Below are positions 1 to 12,699 of a DNA stretch of 64,000 nucleotides, one piece after another. The position numbers were made by a program, and so were the translations under genes. Source of the stretch: Paralvinella palmiformis (Eukaryota; Annelida; Polychaeta; Terebellida; Alvinellidae). The first letter of the stretch is position 1, and every line of letters begins with the position of its first letter. Location: contig JAODUP010000305.1 of NCBI GenBank assembly GCA_025642065.1, positions 180,001-244,000 on the forward strand, written 5' to 3'. A model generated the notes under the pieces. The model ran no database searches and was not told where the DNA came from. It saw only the letters and a list, made by a program, of their open reading frames with translations.

Positions 1-956
1 ACACGAGCGCCACAATTACTTTGCGTCGGGCTGCTGGTCGGGTGTCAGACTCGTGCCATCAGTGGCGAGAGATGTGGCATGTGAATTGCCGCTTGATGCG
101 GCAGTTAATTACGACAAACGTAAGTCAAACAACGACGAAGGGCGGCCCAATTTACGGCAAGAAAAGATAAATGAGAGAGTCACATGGCGTTAATTTGGAG
201 ACTAGTCAGGCAGTGTCGGACTTTTAGAATCTCGTCTGCTCTGACTAATGGAAAGACCTACGTCATCCGGTAGACCGAAATAGGTTTCAACCGAATACAA
301 GATGCCTATCTTCCTTCTTCTACGCGAAGGTGACAAAGGGTTCATTATTGTGATACTAGAATATTTTTCCAGGTCAAATATTACGTCACAATTTATCTGG
401 GCGTGCTTACGTCAGTAGGTCGTTTGTCCAAGCCCGGCGTTAGTCACGTCCGGGTCATAATGCCGAGATGTACTCCCTATGGAAATGAGATAATTAAGCT
501 GAAGCCTTTTATTTATGGATGAAATAACCCCGAGACGAAGTGGAGCAATCGCGGGTAGCTTTCTTTTTCACCCAATTAATAGTTAATCATCGAATAAACG
601 TGACACCAAAACTGACGATCGTCCTTCGGCTTCTGAAACGATGATGTTTCGGACAGCTTCCCTCTCGAGCTGCAGTCGTACTTCTCCACTGATTCCTGCT
701 CTCTGATTAGAATTCCTCTTTGGTGCGAAGTCATCTTTGGTACGAAATCTTCTTTGGTCCGAAATCTTCTTTGATGTAATGCCTTCTTTGATATACGCTT
801 AGCGGGCTATTCGGTGTTACTAATCACCATAAGATATCTTCAAGGCGTTTGGAAATAAGCCAATAGTCTACTTTCAAGTTGCGAATGCAGACGAATTATT
901 CTTTGATGTTTTCACGCAGGAACTGATTTAGCAATGTCGGCTGGAAGTAGGAGACA

Positions 957-1036
957 CCAATAAGTGTCATCAGTAAGTGTCATCAGTAAGTGTCATCAGT
1001 AAGTGACATCAGTAAGTGACATCAATAAGTGACATC
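957..1036. repeat. 13-bp tandem repeat, about six copies
   Basis: CAGTAAGTGTCAT repeated, changing to CAGTAAGTGACAT in later copies. Confidence 0.9.
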
Positions 1037-1114
1037 CGTCCAACGAACACAATATGTAATCAATAATAGCGACACGTTTCTCGGTCAATTCTCATTTGGG
1101 TTTTGTTAAAATGT

Positions 1115-1200
1115 TTGAGTGAGCGAGTGAGTGAGTGAGTGAGTGAGTGAGTGAGTGGGTCAGTCAGTCAGTCAGTCAGCCAGTCAGTGGGTCAGTGAGT
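1115..1200. repeat. (GAGT)n then (CAGT)n microsatellite
   Basis: About ten GAGT units change to CAGT units after 1157. Confidence 0.95.
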
Positions 1201-1580
1201 AAGTGCCTTGTTTATCATTTACGATTGTCACAGCTCCTACATAGCATTTTACCATTATGTTAAATTAATTGTTTAATAATAACATAATCCCTTTTCCTGT
1301 GTTCCCATTTTCCTATATTCCTAGAGTTTGGCTGACTCATTGTCTTTTCCTATGAGACAACTAAATGACAAGGTGTTGTGCCAATATTTCACTAATTGCC
1401 GCTGACTCAGTCTTTCGTTTCTTGGCCTAGTCACTCAGACACCCATTCACCCACTCGATCAGTCGCTAGCTAACTTTCACTCAAAAGTCACTCAAAACCT
1501 CATTCAAAACAATTCACTAAATAATTAAAATGTCAGCAAATATATTAAAATCATGAATTCCTAACGTGTGTAGATATATT

Positions 1581-1587
<7 letters not shown>

Positions 1588-1651
<64 letters not shown>

Positions 1652-1652
1652 T
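1588..1652. repeat. (AAT)n microsatellite
   Basis: About 21 uninterrupted AAT units. Confidence 0.95.
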
Positions 1653-1780
1653 TGTTACAGTTGCCGTTACCTTCTCTATAATAACTGGTATAGCTACTGT
1701 TGTTGTTGTTTTTGTTGTTGTTATTGTTGTTATTGGTCCTTATCTAACTAATACTTTCTATCTACTACTTTTTCTACTTT

Positions 1781-1945
1781 AGTGTTAGTGCTACTACCTT
1801 TAGTGTTACTCTTTCTTCTACAGTCATTATTATTATAAGTGTTAGTGCTACTACCTTTAGTGTTACTCTTTCTTCTACAGTCATTATTATTATTAGTGTT
1901 AGTGCTACTACCTTTAGTGTTACGCTCCCTGCTAATTCTATTATT
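1781..1945. repeat. About 62-bp tandem repeat, 2.5 copies
   Basis: Unit contains TGCTACTACCTTTAGTGTTA then CTTTCTTCTACAGTCATTAT. The copies differ by a few bases. Confidence 0.85.
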
Positions 1946-2097
1946 AGTGTTAGGATCGTTCTATAAAGTCCTATTTGTAACTGCTGTAACAGCGAAGTAA
2001 CATCAAATGTTATTGACCTTACTGTAACTTTTTATGCTAAAACTTCCGTTACTAATGATAGAATAACTCAATACATAATGTTATTTTGAATACCTTG

Positions 2098-2155
2098 GTC
2101 GCTGTTACAGTCGCTGTTACAGTCACGGTTACAGTCACTGTTACAGTCACACTGT
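2098..2155. repeat. 12-bp tandem repeat
   Basis: Five copies of CTGTTACAGTCG/A with small changes. Confidence 0.85.
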
Positions 2156-2918
2156 AACAACCCTTCTCTTTTCGGTCAATGTTATTATATGACATACCAC
2201 AAATACAGCTGTTAGTCGGACTCGAACCGACAACCTAAACCCGTCCATCTCAATGTACATTTATTAGTCAGATGACTAACATAGGGCGATTCAGATTTAC
2301 CCCCCCCCCTCCCACCCGTCGTCGAGGAGAGTAAGGTACAGACGATGACGTGTTAACCTCCGTTGATTGAAAGATAGTAGGAAACACGTGGTCGGAGGAA
2401 TAAAAAGAAAAGATCCATCTCTACATCACAGATTGACCGACGGCAGCTGTCCGTCGTCCAGTTCTCCTAAAATGCCTGGATCGTGGCCAGAGACCTTCCT
2501 CAATCCCCACGGTTGGGTGGGGGCAGGTTGACGTAACAAAGGATCGGAGTAAGAAGGCGATACTTTGATCCAGGGCCAAACTAGATCTAAGACTGAGGTG
2601 AAATGGATTTGTTTTGTAGGTTTGTTTGTTTGTTTTGTTTGTTTGTTTTGTTTGTTTGTTTGTTTACAAAAGATTTGTTTATTTCTCACTGTTATGTTAT
2701 AGTACCATCAGGCTGTCTTCGTTTTATGTACATAGCAAATCTCTGACATCTTCAGCAGCTCCGCATTTTGTGTTATCATCCAAACGTATGTCATGTCTGT
2801 ATTTATTTGAGCTAAAAGCTTGTAAGTTTATATTTGGCAAATATCTTGTATTTTAGAGAAACATAGAAGATTCCCTGAGATAACTATGATGGAGGGATTG
2901 ATTTCGAGACTTTAGTAG

Positions 2919-3107
2919 GGGGGCGCCTCCATGGTCTATCTAGTAGCGCGTTGGGCAACAGACCACTACCACCTGAGTTCGAATCTCGGCGTGGGCATAT
3001 CCGAAGGGTGTTTCATCGTTGGCTTCGCCTTCCTACCTTTGGAGGTCGCTACGTCCATGTAGTCTACCATGTGCACAAAAGTGGCCATAAAACACAAATC
3101 ATCGAGG
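2919..3107 (+). mobile_element. tRNA-derived SINE (main family), near full length
   Basis: Starts GGGCGCCTCC; A box GGTCTATCTAGTAGCGCG, B box GAGTTCGAATCTC. The body reads GGGTGTTTCATC ... TTGGAGGTCGC ... GTGCACAAAAGTGGCC and ends AAAACACAAATCATC. At least nine copies or parts of this roughly 185-bp family are in the window. Confidence 0.8.
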
Positions 3108-3109
3108 TT

Positions 3110-6100
3110 TTAGTTGTCGATTTTCCTGTTTTCAGAAACGTAGAACAGAATTGTCATCATAACGTAACCATATCCCTCTCGTCTGGATCCATATCCGCTC
3201 AACGAGATATTGGATGATTATGTCGAAGGTTTAATATATTGAATGATTCAACATTTAACAACTAATGACAAAAAACTTTGTCATCTCGAAACTGGCCATA
3301 ATGATATGATGAGGATAGTTTTGAGAATCGTCATGAGGATGATGGCTGTGAGGATGGTGATGCTGGCTAACAAAAATAATTTAGTAATTGTTGACCTTCC
3401 CCGTTGACCTTCCCCGAACTAATTTCGAGGCTAATAATTAAAGCTTTCGCGTATGTGTAATTGTTTTGTCGTTGTCAGATAGCTTTCCGTCAAATATCTT
3501 TTGTCTAAAGCAAGTCTTCATAAACTAATTCAATGTCAGTCATCCTCAAGTCTTTAGTACAAACCTTCCTTCATCGACGACTAAATTTGCTCATCCGTTT
3601 GATAATTTTCGTCGTATTCTGCTTTGTGTAAAATGTTTGTTTTTTTAATAATTAATTTTGTCACATGAGAAAAATATCACACATAACCCAATACTTAGTT
3701 AGCAAAAACAATCTGGACTCCACAGAAGATTATATTTCAGTTAATACGAGAAATATCGGGCTACTTTGAAATCGGAAACCATAAGTTGGGAGAAAACATA
3801 AAATATTCAACTACGCTGCTATTAGTCTAGAGCTTATTAACAACCATAATGATAACGCCTTTTTATTATGGAAACGAATTTAAATAACTCAGTAAATTAA
3901 GTTATTCGCCACTGAAACATCATTCGCCTGTCTAGTATCCTTCACCTCTGAACTAACTTTGTTTACCTCTTCACTGATCCAGCCTGAAAATTGTCAAACA
4001 GCATTCTTGTACCATAACCTTTTTGCACTCCCCCCTCGCTGTTGTTTGTCACATAACTCGAACTCGTGTATTCGCGTTGCTTCGTTGTTTATTCTTAATT
4101 TAGTCGCAATTTGTTTTAAATCAATAATTTAATAGCTAGAACTTATTAAATATACGGTTATCATGCACCTGATCCGACAGTACACCATCAAGTCGGATCG
4201 TCTTTGTTTTCTTTCTTCTATTTGCGTTGACCAAAACAAAGCGTTAGACATCATTGATTATCCACACAGCTTCATTCTGCCTTTTGATGTCATGCGCCAT
4301 TATATAGCAAGCGTCTCGTAGTTCTCATACGGTAGCGGGTACTTCAGTATGGTGGAAGATGTCGTGTTGCTTATATCTGAACAACACCCGGATAACTACG
4401 ACGTCTTCTATTAATTTAACTTTTATTGGGTATGGAAGTGGCTCGGCAGGAAGAACCGGCCAAAAATTCACCACTTTTAGCCTTGGCTGCATCAGATACT
4501 GCTAAATTCTTAGATATTACACTACCCAGAATAACAGTGGCTCACTGATGCAGTCCATGATACAAAGAGGGAAATACGATGGGTAAATAGTTTACAGGGA
4601 GCTGATACTAAACATTTGTATTACAGCCATTTGCAAAAGTTCAATATCAAGCACAATTTTAAAAGATTTTAACTTCAAAATGTGAATATTTTTGTCATCT
4701 AAAGGCGTTGCTAAAAAATGCCCAGCGCATGAACTGGATATGTTCATAATGTAAACATTCGTGTATTTGTTTATCGGTTGAATTACTAATATTCCGGAAC
4801 TGGAAATGGTTTTGGAATTGAATGTCCGGCAACAAGGAATTCGCGTTATTTAAGGCTTAGCGATATTTCGTCATTTTCTGTCAAACAATTATTGCGATGT
4901 TTACGGTAACTCTTGCTCAAATACTTTTTGAAGATCTATACTTTGGGATTAAGGTGATCATTCGTTCGTTGTTGGTGATGGCAAAAAGGTCCCGCTTACA
5001 AAATTGATCAAGAACGATGGCAATTAGTATCAAAACAGATAACTGCAAAAGTGCTTTGCAAATGAAATGGCGGCTTTCTATCATTTGAATTTATTACCAT
5101 AGTCTTTATTTATGGTGTTTAATATATTATCTGTGTCATTAATTAATATATCAGATATATAGACGTCTGTTTATAAAAATTCAAGTTTTAAGCATCGATT
5201 TCCTATAACTATTTTATTTATTTTTAGGGTTGATTTAGTTAATATTTTGAAACGCTTCTAGACTCCAAGTCAAATTCGTGACACTGAACAACACAGATAC
5301 CAGTTGCTGGACATAGCATCAGACGGTGGATAACCCTTCCACTATTTCTTTTGAATCGTGCTTTCAGAAATCGCTCATATATACCTTTCCTCTCATTGGT
5401 GTTTTTTATTATTGATGTTGACCCTAATTTGCACATAAGAATGTCGAACTTAGGTCAGGATGAACAAACATTGTTTGACAGGAATCACCCGTTTCGAGAT
5501 TCCGTTAACGAAATTGATGTGTCTGCAATCTATGATTGACGTGTTGCATATAATCAATCAATAAAAAAAATTATATCCTGTTATGTACTTATATAAAAAC
5601 ATTATTAACTGTACACATTTCACGTATGACGTCACATTGTGGGGTCGTATAATTAGCGTTTAAAAAAATTATATTCTACGTATAAATGATTGATATTTGT
5701 CATAAGACGAAGATGAAGTTTTGCTGCCACATTTATCGGGTCAAGCGACGACCAAAGTCAAAGATGTGAAGTCAATGATGAACCACCCTTTAGATATGCC
5801 CACGCCGGAGGTCGAAATTGGGTGGTAGTGATATATGATCCTACGTGCTACCAGTTAGACCACGGAGTCATAGTGTACCACATATACGTTTACATTATTC
5901 TGGATCAATTTATAATTAGTTGAAATTTCGCCAGTCCACATGATTACGGCCAACACTTGTTAGAATCGATAGTTCTGCTTATTACCTTTCCGCTTGTCGG
6001 CTAATTATACATGATTGGTGATTGTATTTATTGTCCTGTGTGATGCGTTGGTTGACTGTTAAGATAAATGATCATTTTACTAATATAAATCATACCCTCA

Positions 6101-6198
6101 ACATAATGTAGCTTATTTCAGTAGTTTTCGTAAACAGAAAATAGCAGATGATGAGATATTACCAGCTATATGTGGAAAACATGTGTGTGTTCATATAT

Positions 6199-6200
<2 letters not shown>
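3110..6200. other. No gene seen, 3.1-6.2 kb
   Basis: AT-rich sequence with one reverse SINE copy at 5722-5875. No open frame on either strand resembles a known protein or has convincing splice signals. The first 2.9 kb are similar, holding only the tandem repeats listed. Confidence 0.5.
5722..5875 (-). mobile_element. tRNA-derived SINE (main family), reverse copy
   Basis: Reverse-strand copy: GCTACCAGTTAGACCACGGAG (A box in reverse) and GATATGCCCACGCCGGAGGTC are recognisable. It has diverged from the other copies. Confidence 0.65.
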
Positions 6201-6209
<9 letters not shown>

Positions 6210-6265
<56 letters not shown>

Positions 6266-6275
6266 TATATATATG
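6210..6275. repeat. (TA)n microsatellite
   Basis: TA repeats with one break at 6257-6259, preceded by a short GT run. Confidence 0.95.
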
Positions 6276-6717
6276 CGGTGAGAGAGGGTAAAGGAAAGAT
6301 GTGTCTACACGTCAACAGTTATTAAAGCAATTTCCCATTAGTAAGTAATTGCTTTATTTCCAAGTGTAACCGAAAATTACCAAACTTGTTCTAATTATTC
6401 AGTACTCTCGTATCAGTTATTCGATATCCACAAATAAACAATACACATTAAAGCAATTATTGTCTTGTCAGTAATAGTCACTCTATCATATTGAGATAGC
6501 CACCATGTGACTCATTAATTGTACAAAACAATATGCACGCATGCTCAGTGATAGTACACACACAAAGGTGATGTTATGCCTATAACCCCCCACAGAGTTC
6601 TGCCCATTGACTTGAAAGAAAACTAGTCCGAACACGGCCACCGATTCGATGGCAAACAGGTCCCAACTTTCGGCCGGGGCAAACAGGAATGCACACTGCA
6701 AATTTAGGTTTATAAAT

Positions 6718-6794
6718 ATGGTGAATTATTGTTGTGTCGATGATTGTATAAGTCATGGGCATGAAAGTAAGACAAAAGGAATATCGTTTCATCG
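6718..6794 (+). CDS. First exon of a THAP-domain gene (partial, orphan)
   Basis: Begins at an ATG and gives about 26 residues starting MVNYCCVDDC and ending GISFHR, then meets a strong donor (GTAAGT) at 6795. The start resembles the N-terminus of THAP zinc fingers, which open with a cysteine pair (C2-CH type) and carry a [KI]SFHR-type motif before the first intron; THAP domains bind DNA and are common in animal transcription factors and P-element-type transposases. The coding phase at the donor is 2. I could not find the next exon (the rest of the finger with its Cys-x2-His and AVPTIF-like end) in the following 1.2 kb on this strand, so this may be the start of a gene with a distant second exon, or a relic. 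The family call rests on one short exon. Confidence 0.5.
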
Positions 6795-7873
6795 GTAAGT
6801 ATAAGGAACACATTTAAAATAGAGATTAAGGCGTTTAATTCCAACTAGACTAGATCTACGGACTTGCATAAATCGCTATTTACATATTTGATGGGATATA
6901 ACAGGACAGGAGTAATACAGATTCTCTGCAAACACAGAATTATAATGCACACATCACAATAAATATCCACATTCATAGGTTCAAAACTCGAAGGGCAGCC
7001 GCTTCAACGTTGTTTTGTGCCCCTACCGGAAGTCAGCGCTGTTTGGTCATGGCGGCTCATCAAACCAATCAAACAACACTGAGTGCTCGGTCTAGTTTTT
7101 TTTTCAGGTCAATGGTTCTACCAAAAACGTACACACGTCAATGATGACGTTACGTAACAATAATGAAAAGGGCCAGAACAGAATATGCATAAGGATGCCC
7201 TTATATGATACGTAAATGCCGCTCAGGATATGACATTCTGCGAATGCACCATTAAAAGAAATCCACGTTTCCCGATTACTTGGACGTTTCAGTCAAATAA
7301 CAGTTCTGATCAACTTAAAGCGTAAAATGACTGCAATTAGTCATAGCTGCTATTTTTACAAGCAACTGTATATTTCAAATTAATATGTTAACAGCTCCCC
7401 CCAAAAAGGGTTTTTGTTCACGATTTTATCTTCTTAATAAAACTCTTTTTTGTTCACGTCCACTTTACTGCATTTTAATCTGGAAATAGAAGGAAAAAAC
7501 CAGATGATCTAATCAATAACATACGATACATTTTCATAATTCTCTTAGCACACACACACGCACGCACACGCACGCACACGCACGCACGCAAACACGCGCG
7601 CGCACACACACACACATGCACAAACACGCGCACACGCGCACAAATATGAGTGCAATATCCTTATCAGATAAATTGTCTATAACCGAAATTTTTACATGTA
7701 ATAATACACGACGATTTATAACAACGGTATTGAGTTTAGTAGTACAGCAGTCTATGGTGTTGATTGGTCCATTAATAAAGACACGTTAATAGTTAACGAC
7801 CAATGGTATCAGTGCAATCCGCTGTTAAAGAAATGTCAGTGCATAAAACAACAGGAAGTAAGTAGATTATTGT

Positions 7874-8692
7874 TTACGATGTTGTGGTAAAAACAATGAA
7901 AGACAAACAATCAGAATTGAACAACGCTATAGGTAAGAGTCGACATCTACCAAAAAACTCATATTCCAGTTTGCACAGTTGCCACCATCGTGCAGAATCA
8001 TTCTCGGGAATGCGCAGAACCTGCATTACGCGACAACTCGGCGGACACGGACAGTCATAGTACATACAGTCTACAGTGTTTATCTTCTTCTCTGCTACCC
8101 AGCTACAAATCGGCCACCGTCCCGTCCACCGTTCGGCTTCGGCCAGGGTCAATCCGGCCATGAGAAATGTGACCCCACTCTTCAAAGTCCTTCCACAAAT
8201 GGTTAGATTCACCCTGGTTTGGGTGTGCGATTCGATTTCGAATCGAGCCAGCGTATATATGTGGTCGTTGGGGTTCGTCACGTTGAACATGGTGCACGAA
8301 ATCACATCGTCGACGTATACAGCATTTACGTTAATAGGTAATATGGTGGCCGGTTCGAACGTCAACGACGTCACCACTGAAATGGAAGAGATTGATGATT
8401 GATTGGCGTTTCATGGCCACTTTTGTGGCCAAATGGGCCGAGCGGCCCCCGAAACTAATGGTGTGTGTGTGTGTTTGTGTGTGCGTGCGCTAACAGTTGA
8501 ACCACGGAAGAAATCGGATGAGCAGACCTTTATGTGCTAAATTGGCTTCAAGAAATCGACCTTTTAAGGAAGAGAAAATAACACGACGTAAACTCTTTCG
8601 GATCATCGAGCAATCTTACCTGTTGCCTCGCAGCCATAAATGGCTAAGATCGCCAGAGCTAGAAGGATATGACATCTGATGAAGGTTGTCAT
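7874..8692 (-). CDS. Secreted Cys-rich protein, TIMP/NTR-like
   Basis: Two exons on the minus strand: 8692-8620 and 8376-7874, 191 residues in all. Exon 1 encodes a hydrophobic signal peptide (core HILLALAILAIYG) followed directly by Cys-Glu-Ala, and ends at a GTAAGA donor. Exon 2 follows a pyrimidine-rich TTTCAG acceptor and carries at least nine more cysteines and possible N-glycosylation sites (NVT, NLT, NDS). The block from about residue 97, CGRTLKSGVTFLMAG, then a Trp- and Cys-rich stretch and CMYYDCPCPPSC, resembles the CGxxLxxGxxYLxAG and CxC segments of tissue inhibitors of metalloproteinases (netrin-like domain). A mature chain starting with Cys after the signal is also TIMP-like, but the CxC start is absent. 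The last about 20 residues are hydrophobic and could instead be intron read-through. A SINE fragment lies in the intron. The family is tentative; a secreted glycoprotein is well supported. Confidence 0.55.
8395..8455 (-). mobile_element. SINE 3' fragment in the TIMP-like gene intron
   Basis: GGCCACTTTTGTGGCC and GGGCCGAGCGGCCCCCGAA match the right half of the main SINE family in reverse. It ends about 20 bp from the acceptor of exon 2 of the minus-strand gene, so it could supply part of the splice-site context. Confidence 0.55.
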
Positions 8693-9014
8693 TGTGTTGG
8701 GCGACACGTTCTCAGGGGAACTATATTTAACCTGAAGCGAATAAAACTTTACAAAGAAATAGAAATACTCGACTCCGTTAATCGAAATCCGGTTTACTCC
8801 ATAACTGGCTAACCAATAGCTGGCTGTAGTTCCTTTTAGTGATAGTTTGTGCTCATCTATCATCGGTACTCTAAGGATTTCCCAGTTCTAAATTTATTAA
8901 TGATATCTCTATTTCCCCCCCCCACATACTCTGTATATATACTTCCACATTCTGATGTATGATCAATTCTTCATGGCGTACGTACAGTTTCCGACTCACA
9001 ATTATAGATGTTTG

Positions 9015-9200
9015 ATCTATAAAATTCTGTCGGATCTACCAAATCTATCAAATCTACTAAACCTATAAGATCTATCAAATCTACCAAACTTATCAGATAT
9101 ACCAGATCTTTCAAATCTTCCAAATCTATCAAATCTACTAAATCTATAAAATCGACCAACTCTATCAAATCTATCAAATCTAATAAATCTATCAAATCTG
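9015..9200. repeat. 9-bp minisatellite
   Basis: About twenty diverged copies of AAATCTATC with ACC/ACT variants. The minus-strand frame reads as DLIDLV-like repeats, which is a by-product and not a protein. Confidence 0.9.
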
Positions 9201-9839
9201 AAAAATGCATCTCAATACCAAATAATGGTATCTCGTGATCAGAAGTTAAATTAATAACTTATTGATGGGTTCGAGTCGATTAAATTATTTATCCATTCCG
9301 TGGAATTCCAGTTGACCACAGACCCATCTTTCATTTCGGCTTATTACCTCTGAAGGTTGTCACTTTAAATTGCCTTTGGTGAGAAATGGATGTAAAACCG
9401 AAAATATTTAAATTCAATTGCATTCACTACTTCGAGACCTAAACATGACCCAATTAGTATCAAACTACGCTACAGCTAACTCGTAAGTGAGGTCGATTTC
9501 CAGGAATTACACGTTTCTGTAGAATGTTACATCTTTAAATGGGCCATTTTGGTTCCATCATCCCGTTTCTCTAGCCAGTAAGGTAATATATCGGGTGAAA
9601 TTCACCAAATGACGGATAATTGTTTCCCAGACTCACTCATTGGCTCTGAATTCAAATCCGATTTATTCCACAAAATATGAATATTATAATATTACATCAC
9701 GCATACGTATACAAGCTTATATAAACAACTACTTCAGTGTGTGTTTTGCTAAAAATATTGGCCGTCGTTCACTGACTGATATTGAATAAAATTAATCATT
9801 AAACTAACTTATAGCTGCCTCCTTACCATCACTTACCTA

Positions 9840-9950
<111 letters not shown>

Positions 9951-10668
9951 TCGTTTCATAATAAAAAGAGCATTTTCTTGGACATAATGGTTAATGGGTC
10001 TATTACTGACAACTGTTAATCCGTATGCTCCTCGGTTGGCTGAGATTTTGTTGATTTGTGCTGCCTGAAACCCGACAAGAAACGTATCTGGTTTGTTTTG
10101 TTCAAGAATGTCAAAACCTTAGAAATTCATGAGAAAATAATCGACGACTTTGAAGCTTTAATTCTTACGAGATTCCCTCACAGATAGATACAAAGAGTTA
10201 GCTGGCACCGACGATAATAATATAACTAGGTACTTGCCTGGAAATGATGGCTCTGGCTGTTTGTCTCATCCACAATAATAACCATATGGCGTGTGTTCGG
10301 TGGTTGGTTGGCGTCTGCATTGTAAAGCCAAATCTGGAACAATTCGATACGAAAACAGACGCCCACACACAGCCAATCACAATTCACTAGGTGTTCCGGA
10401 TCACTAATCATTGGTCAAAGTTTAATACATATTCACGAGAAAGAGTCCCTCGTTATTGTGATTGTCTACGTTAGCACAAAGACATATGTATATATAATTC
10501 ACTTCGGAGCCTTTGCGCGGCTGAAATATGATGATGATGCAGCAGATTTGCTGTAATGTTATCTCGAGATCTTGCTAAGGTCAGCTGACTCGATCGACTG
10601 AAATTGTTTTCACAACCTAGCCTGGAGCATAAACATACCGGAAGACAGGCTACAGTGTTATGGTATAT

Positions 10669-10935
10669 TTTCTCACTCACTCACTCACTCACTCACTCAC
10701 TCACTCACTCACTCACTCACTCACTCACTCACTCACTCACTCACTCACTCACTCACTCACTCACTCACTCACTCACTCACTCACTCACTTGCTCGCTCGC
10801 TCGCTTGCTAGCTCGCTCGCTTGCTCGTAAACTCACTCACTCACTGACCCAACTGACTGACTCACTCACTCACTCAGTTACTTGCTCACTCACTCATCCA
10901 CTCACTCACTAAATCTTTCACTCACTCACTCAATC
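10669..10935. repeat. (CACT)n microsatellite with degenerate right flank
   Basis: About 30 perfect CACT units to 10789, then GCTC/GCTT units and diverged CACT/GACT units to 10935. Confidence 0.95.
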
Positions 10936-12699
10936 ATGCACTCATTGACCCCGCCACCAACCGATACATATACACATACACACACATGCACGCGCGCGCA
11001 CACACACACACACATACACCACATACAGCCACTCACTCATTTATAAAACATTTGAAAGGTTGATAGACAGGAAAAGACAGACATGTAGACAGGCAGACTC
11101 GAATACAACCAAACAGACACACCGTCAGCTGATCATGTCGATATCCTGTTTTCAGTTCACGCCATTTACACAATAAAAGTGACATCATTTATAGTGTAAA
11201 TGTTACATTTACAATGATGAAATTACACCATTGTCCACTGCGCAGTTATCATGTGTTTTACCGTTTACCTGGCAAGATTTTATAGCATTATGATGCTTCC
11301 GTAAAGTACCTGCACCGATGCGGCTTGTTGATGAACAAAAGGAAGGTATTAATACAACTTTGATGGTTGAGTCGTGTTGTATCGCTGCTACTAGTATTGA
11401 TCTGAATTGATTATGATTTATGCTTATATTATTAAATATATTGTTCATACTGTGTATTAATAGTTTACTTTTCTACACACACAATTATATAATTATACAT
11501 ATAATTTCTGAGCTGAAAGTACTTGTTTAAATATCTGGAAATCAGTATATGATTTAGTAAGCCTTCTCAAGAGTACATTATGAATGTATACACGTAATTC
11601 TATATTAGTTATCATAATGTTTCAAGTTTATACTTTGTTACAGCTAATAGGTAGAACAATGTGGTAGACTTAGGACAAATACGACAAATTTAGAGTCTGT
11701 GTTTTGGTTGGATGACCTCTTTCAATGATAACTCGTTTTGTGTTTTATGTTTCTAACACAATCTCATAGGAAATTAATTAATTACATTTAAAACTCTGTG
11801 GTCGACATCTTATAATGAATGAATGGTTAGAACTACCGACCAATATAAAAAAATATCCAATCAACTCCAGTCTTCAATAAAGGTTTAGACCCCCCCCTTT
11901 TTTTTTGAAAATTCTAATGTTTAAATTGAATATTTCTCATATATCCAGAACGTGAAGCGCTACTGATAGCCAATTGGCTAAAAATGCGCTATGTTAAAAT
12001 TAATAATAATAATAATAATTATGTGAAAACAAATCAGTTTTCTAATAAGACTTAGAAAACGAGTCATGTGTATCACATACCGGATCATCATCGAAAGGGT
12101 GGATACAGACAGACACAAGGTGGCTCATTGCTAGAGTGCTGAACTAGAAATAGGGAGATGTTAGGATAGAATCCACCTTGCGGCAGATTGTGATATTAAC
12201 TGATTGGATTACATGTATTACAATGCCTGTAATGATCAGCTAGAGACTATATCCTACCGGGACTTTTGACGATATGGGCGTACTTCGTAAACGATGGGTG
12301 TGAAGGTGTAGACTTTAGCTAAAGTTCCAGGCTCTTAGCCTGGAACCATCATATTAGGCTGGCTATGAAATAAACCTGAAATTTATGTAAAGTGTACTTA
12401 AATTTGTATTAGTCGATTTAGAGAGGTTTTTTTGTTTTGTTCCAGCCACTCATTTCTCACAAGATAAGATAAGATTTATTTAAGCTCGCTAAAGTATACA
12501 TACAAACATTAGCTGGAAGCTATTAACCGAATCATCATAAACGAGAAAGTGTGAGATGATGTGAGATGAGAATGACATGCTGATAGATGTTGGACTAGAC
12601 ATACATATATAGCATTAAGTCATACTATACTTGGGTAAACATTAAATACGACAAGAAGTACATAAAACATCACATTTGCATTAAAGAACAAAATTCACA

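Noticed and set aside
960..1036. CRISPR-like direct repeats
   Set aside because: Repeats are adjacent with no spacers, and the DNA is eukaryotic.
2195..2280. Possible tRNA on the minus strand, with a perfect T-arm (GTCGG TTCGAGT CCGAC)
   Set aside because: Only the T-arm fits; the anticodon and acceptor stems do not fold convincingly. Probably a SINE or tRNA relic.
2922..3000. tRNA gene from A-box and B-box matches
   Set aside because: No acceptor-stem pairing; the sequence continues into a SINE body that is repeated elsewhere.
7021..7060. ETS-like CCGGAAGT and YY1-like ATGGCGGC boxes resembling a promoter
   Set aside because: Similar boxes occur inside the MITE-like element at 47.5 kb, and no gene start follows in either direction that uses them clearly.
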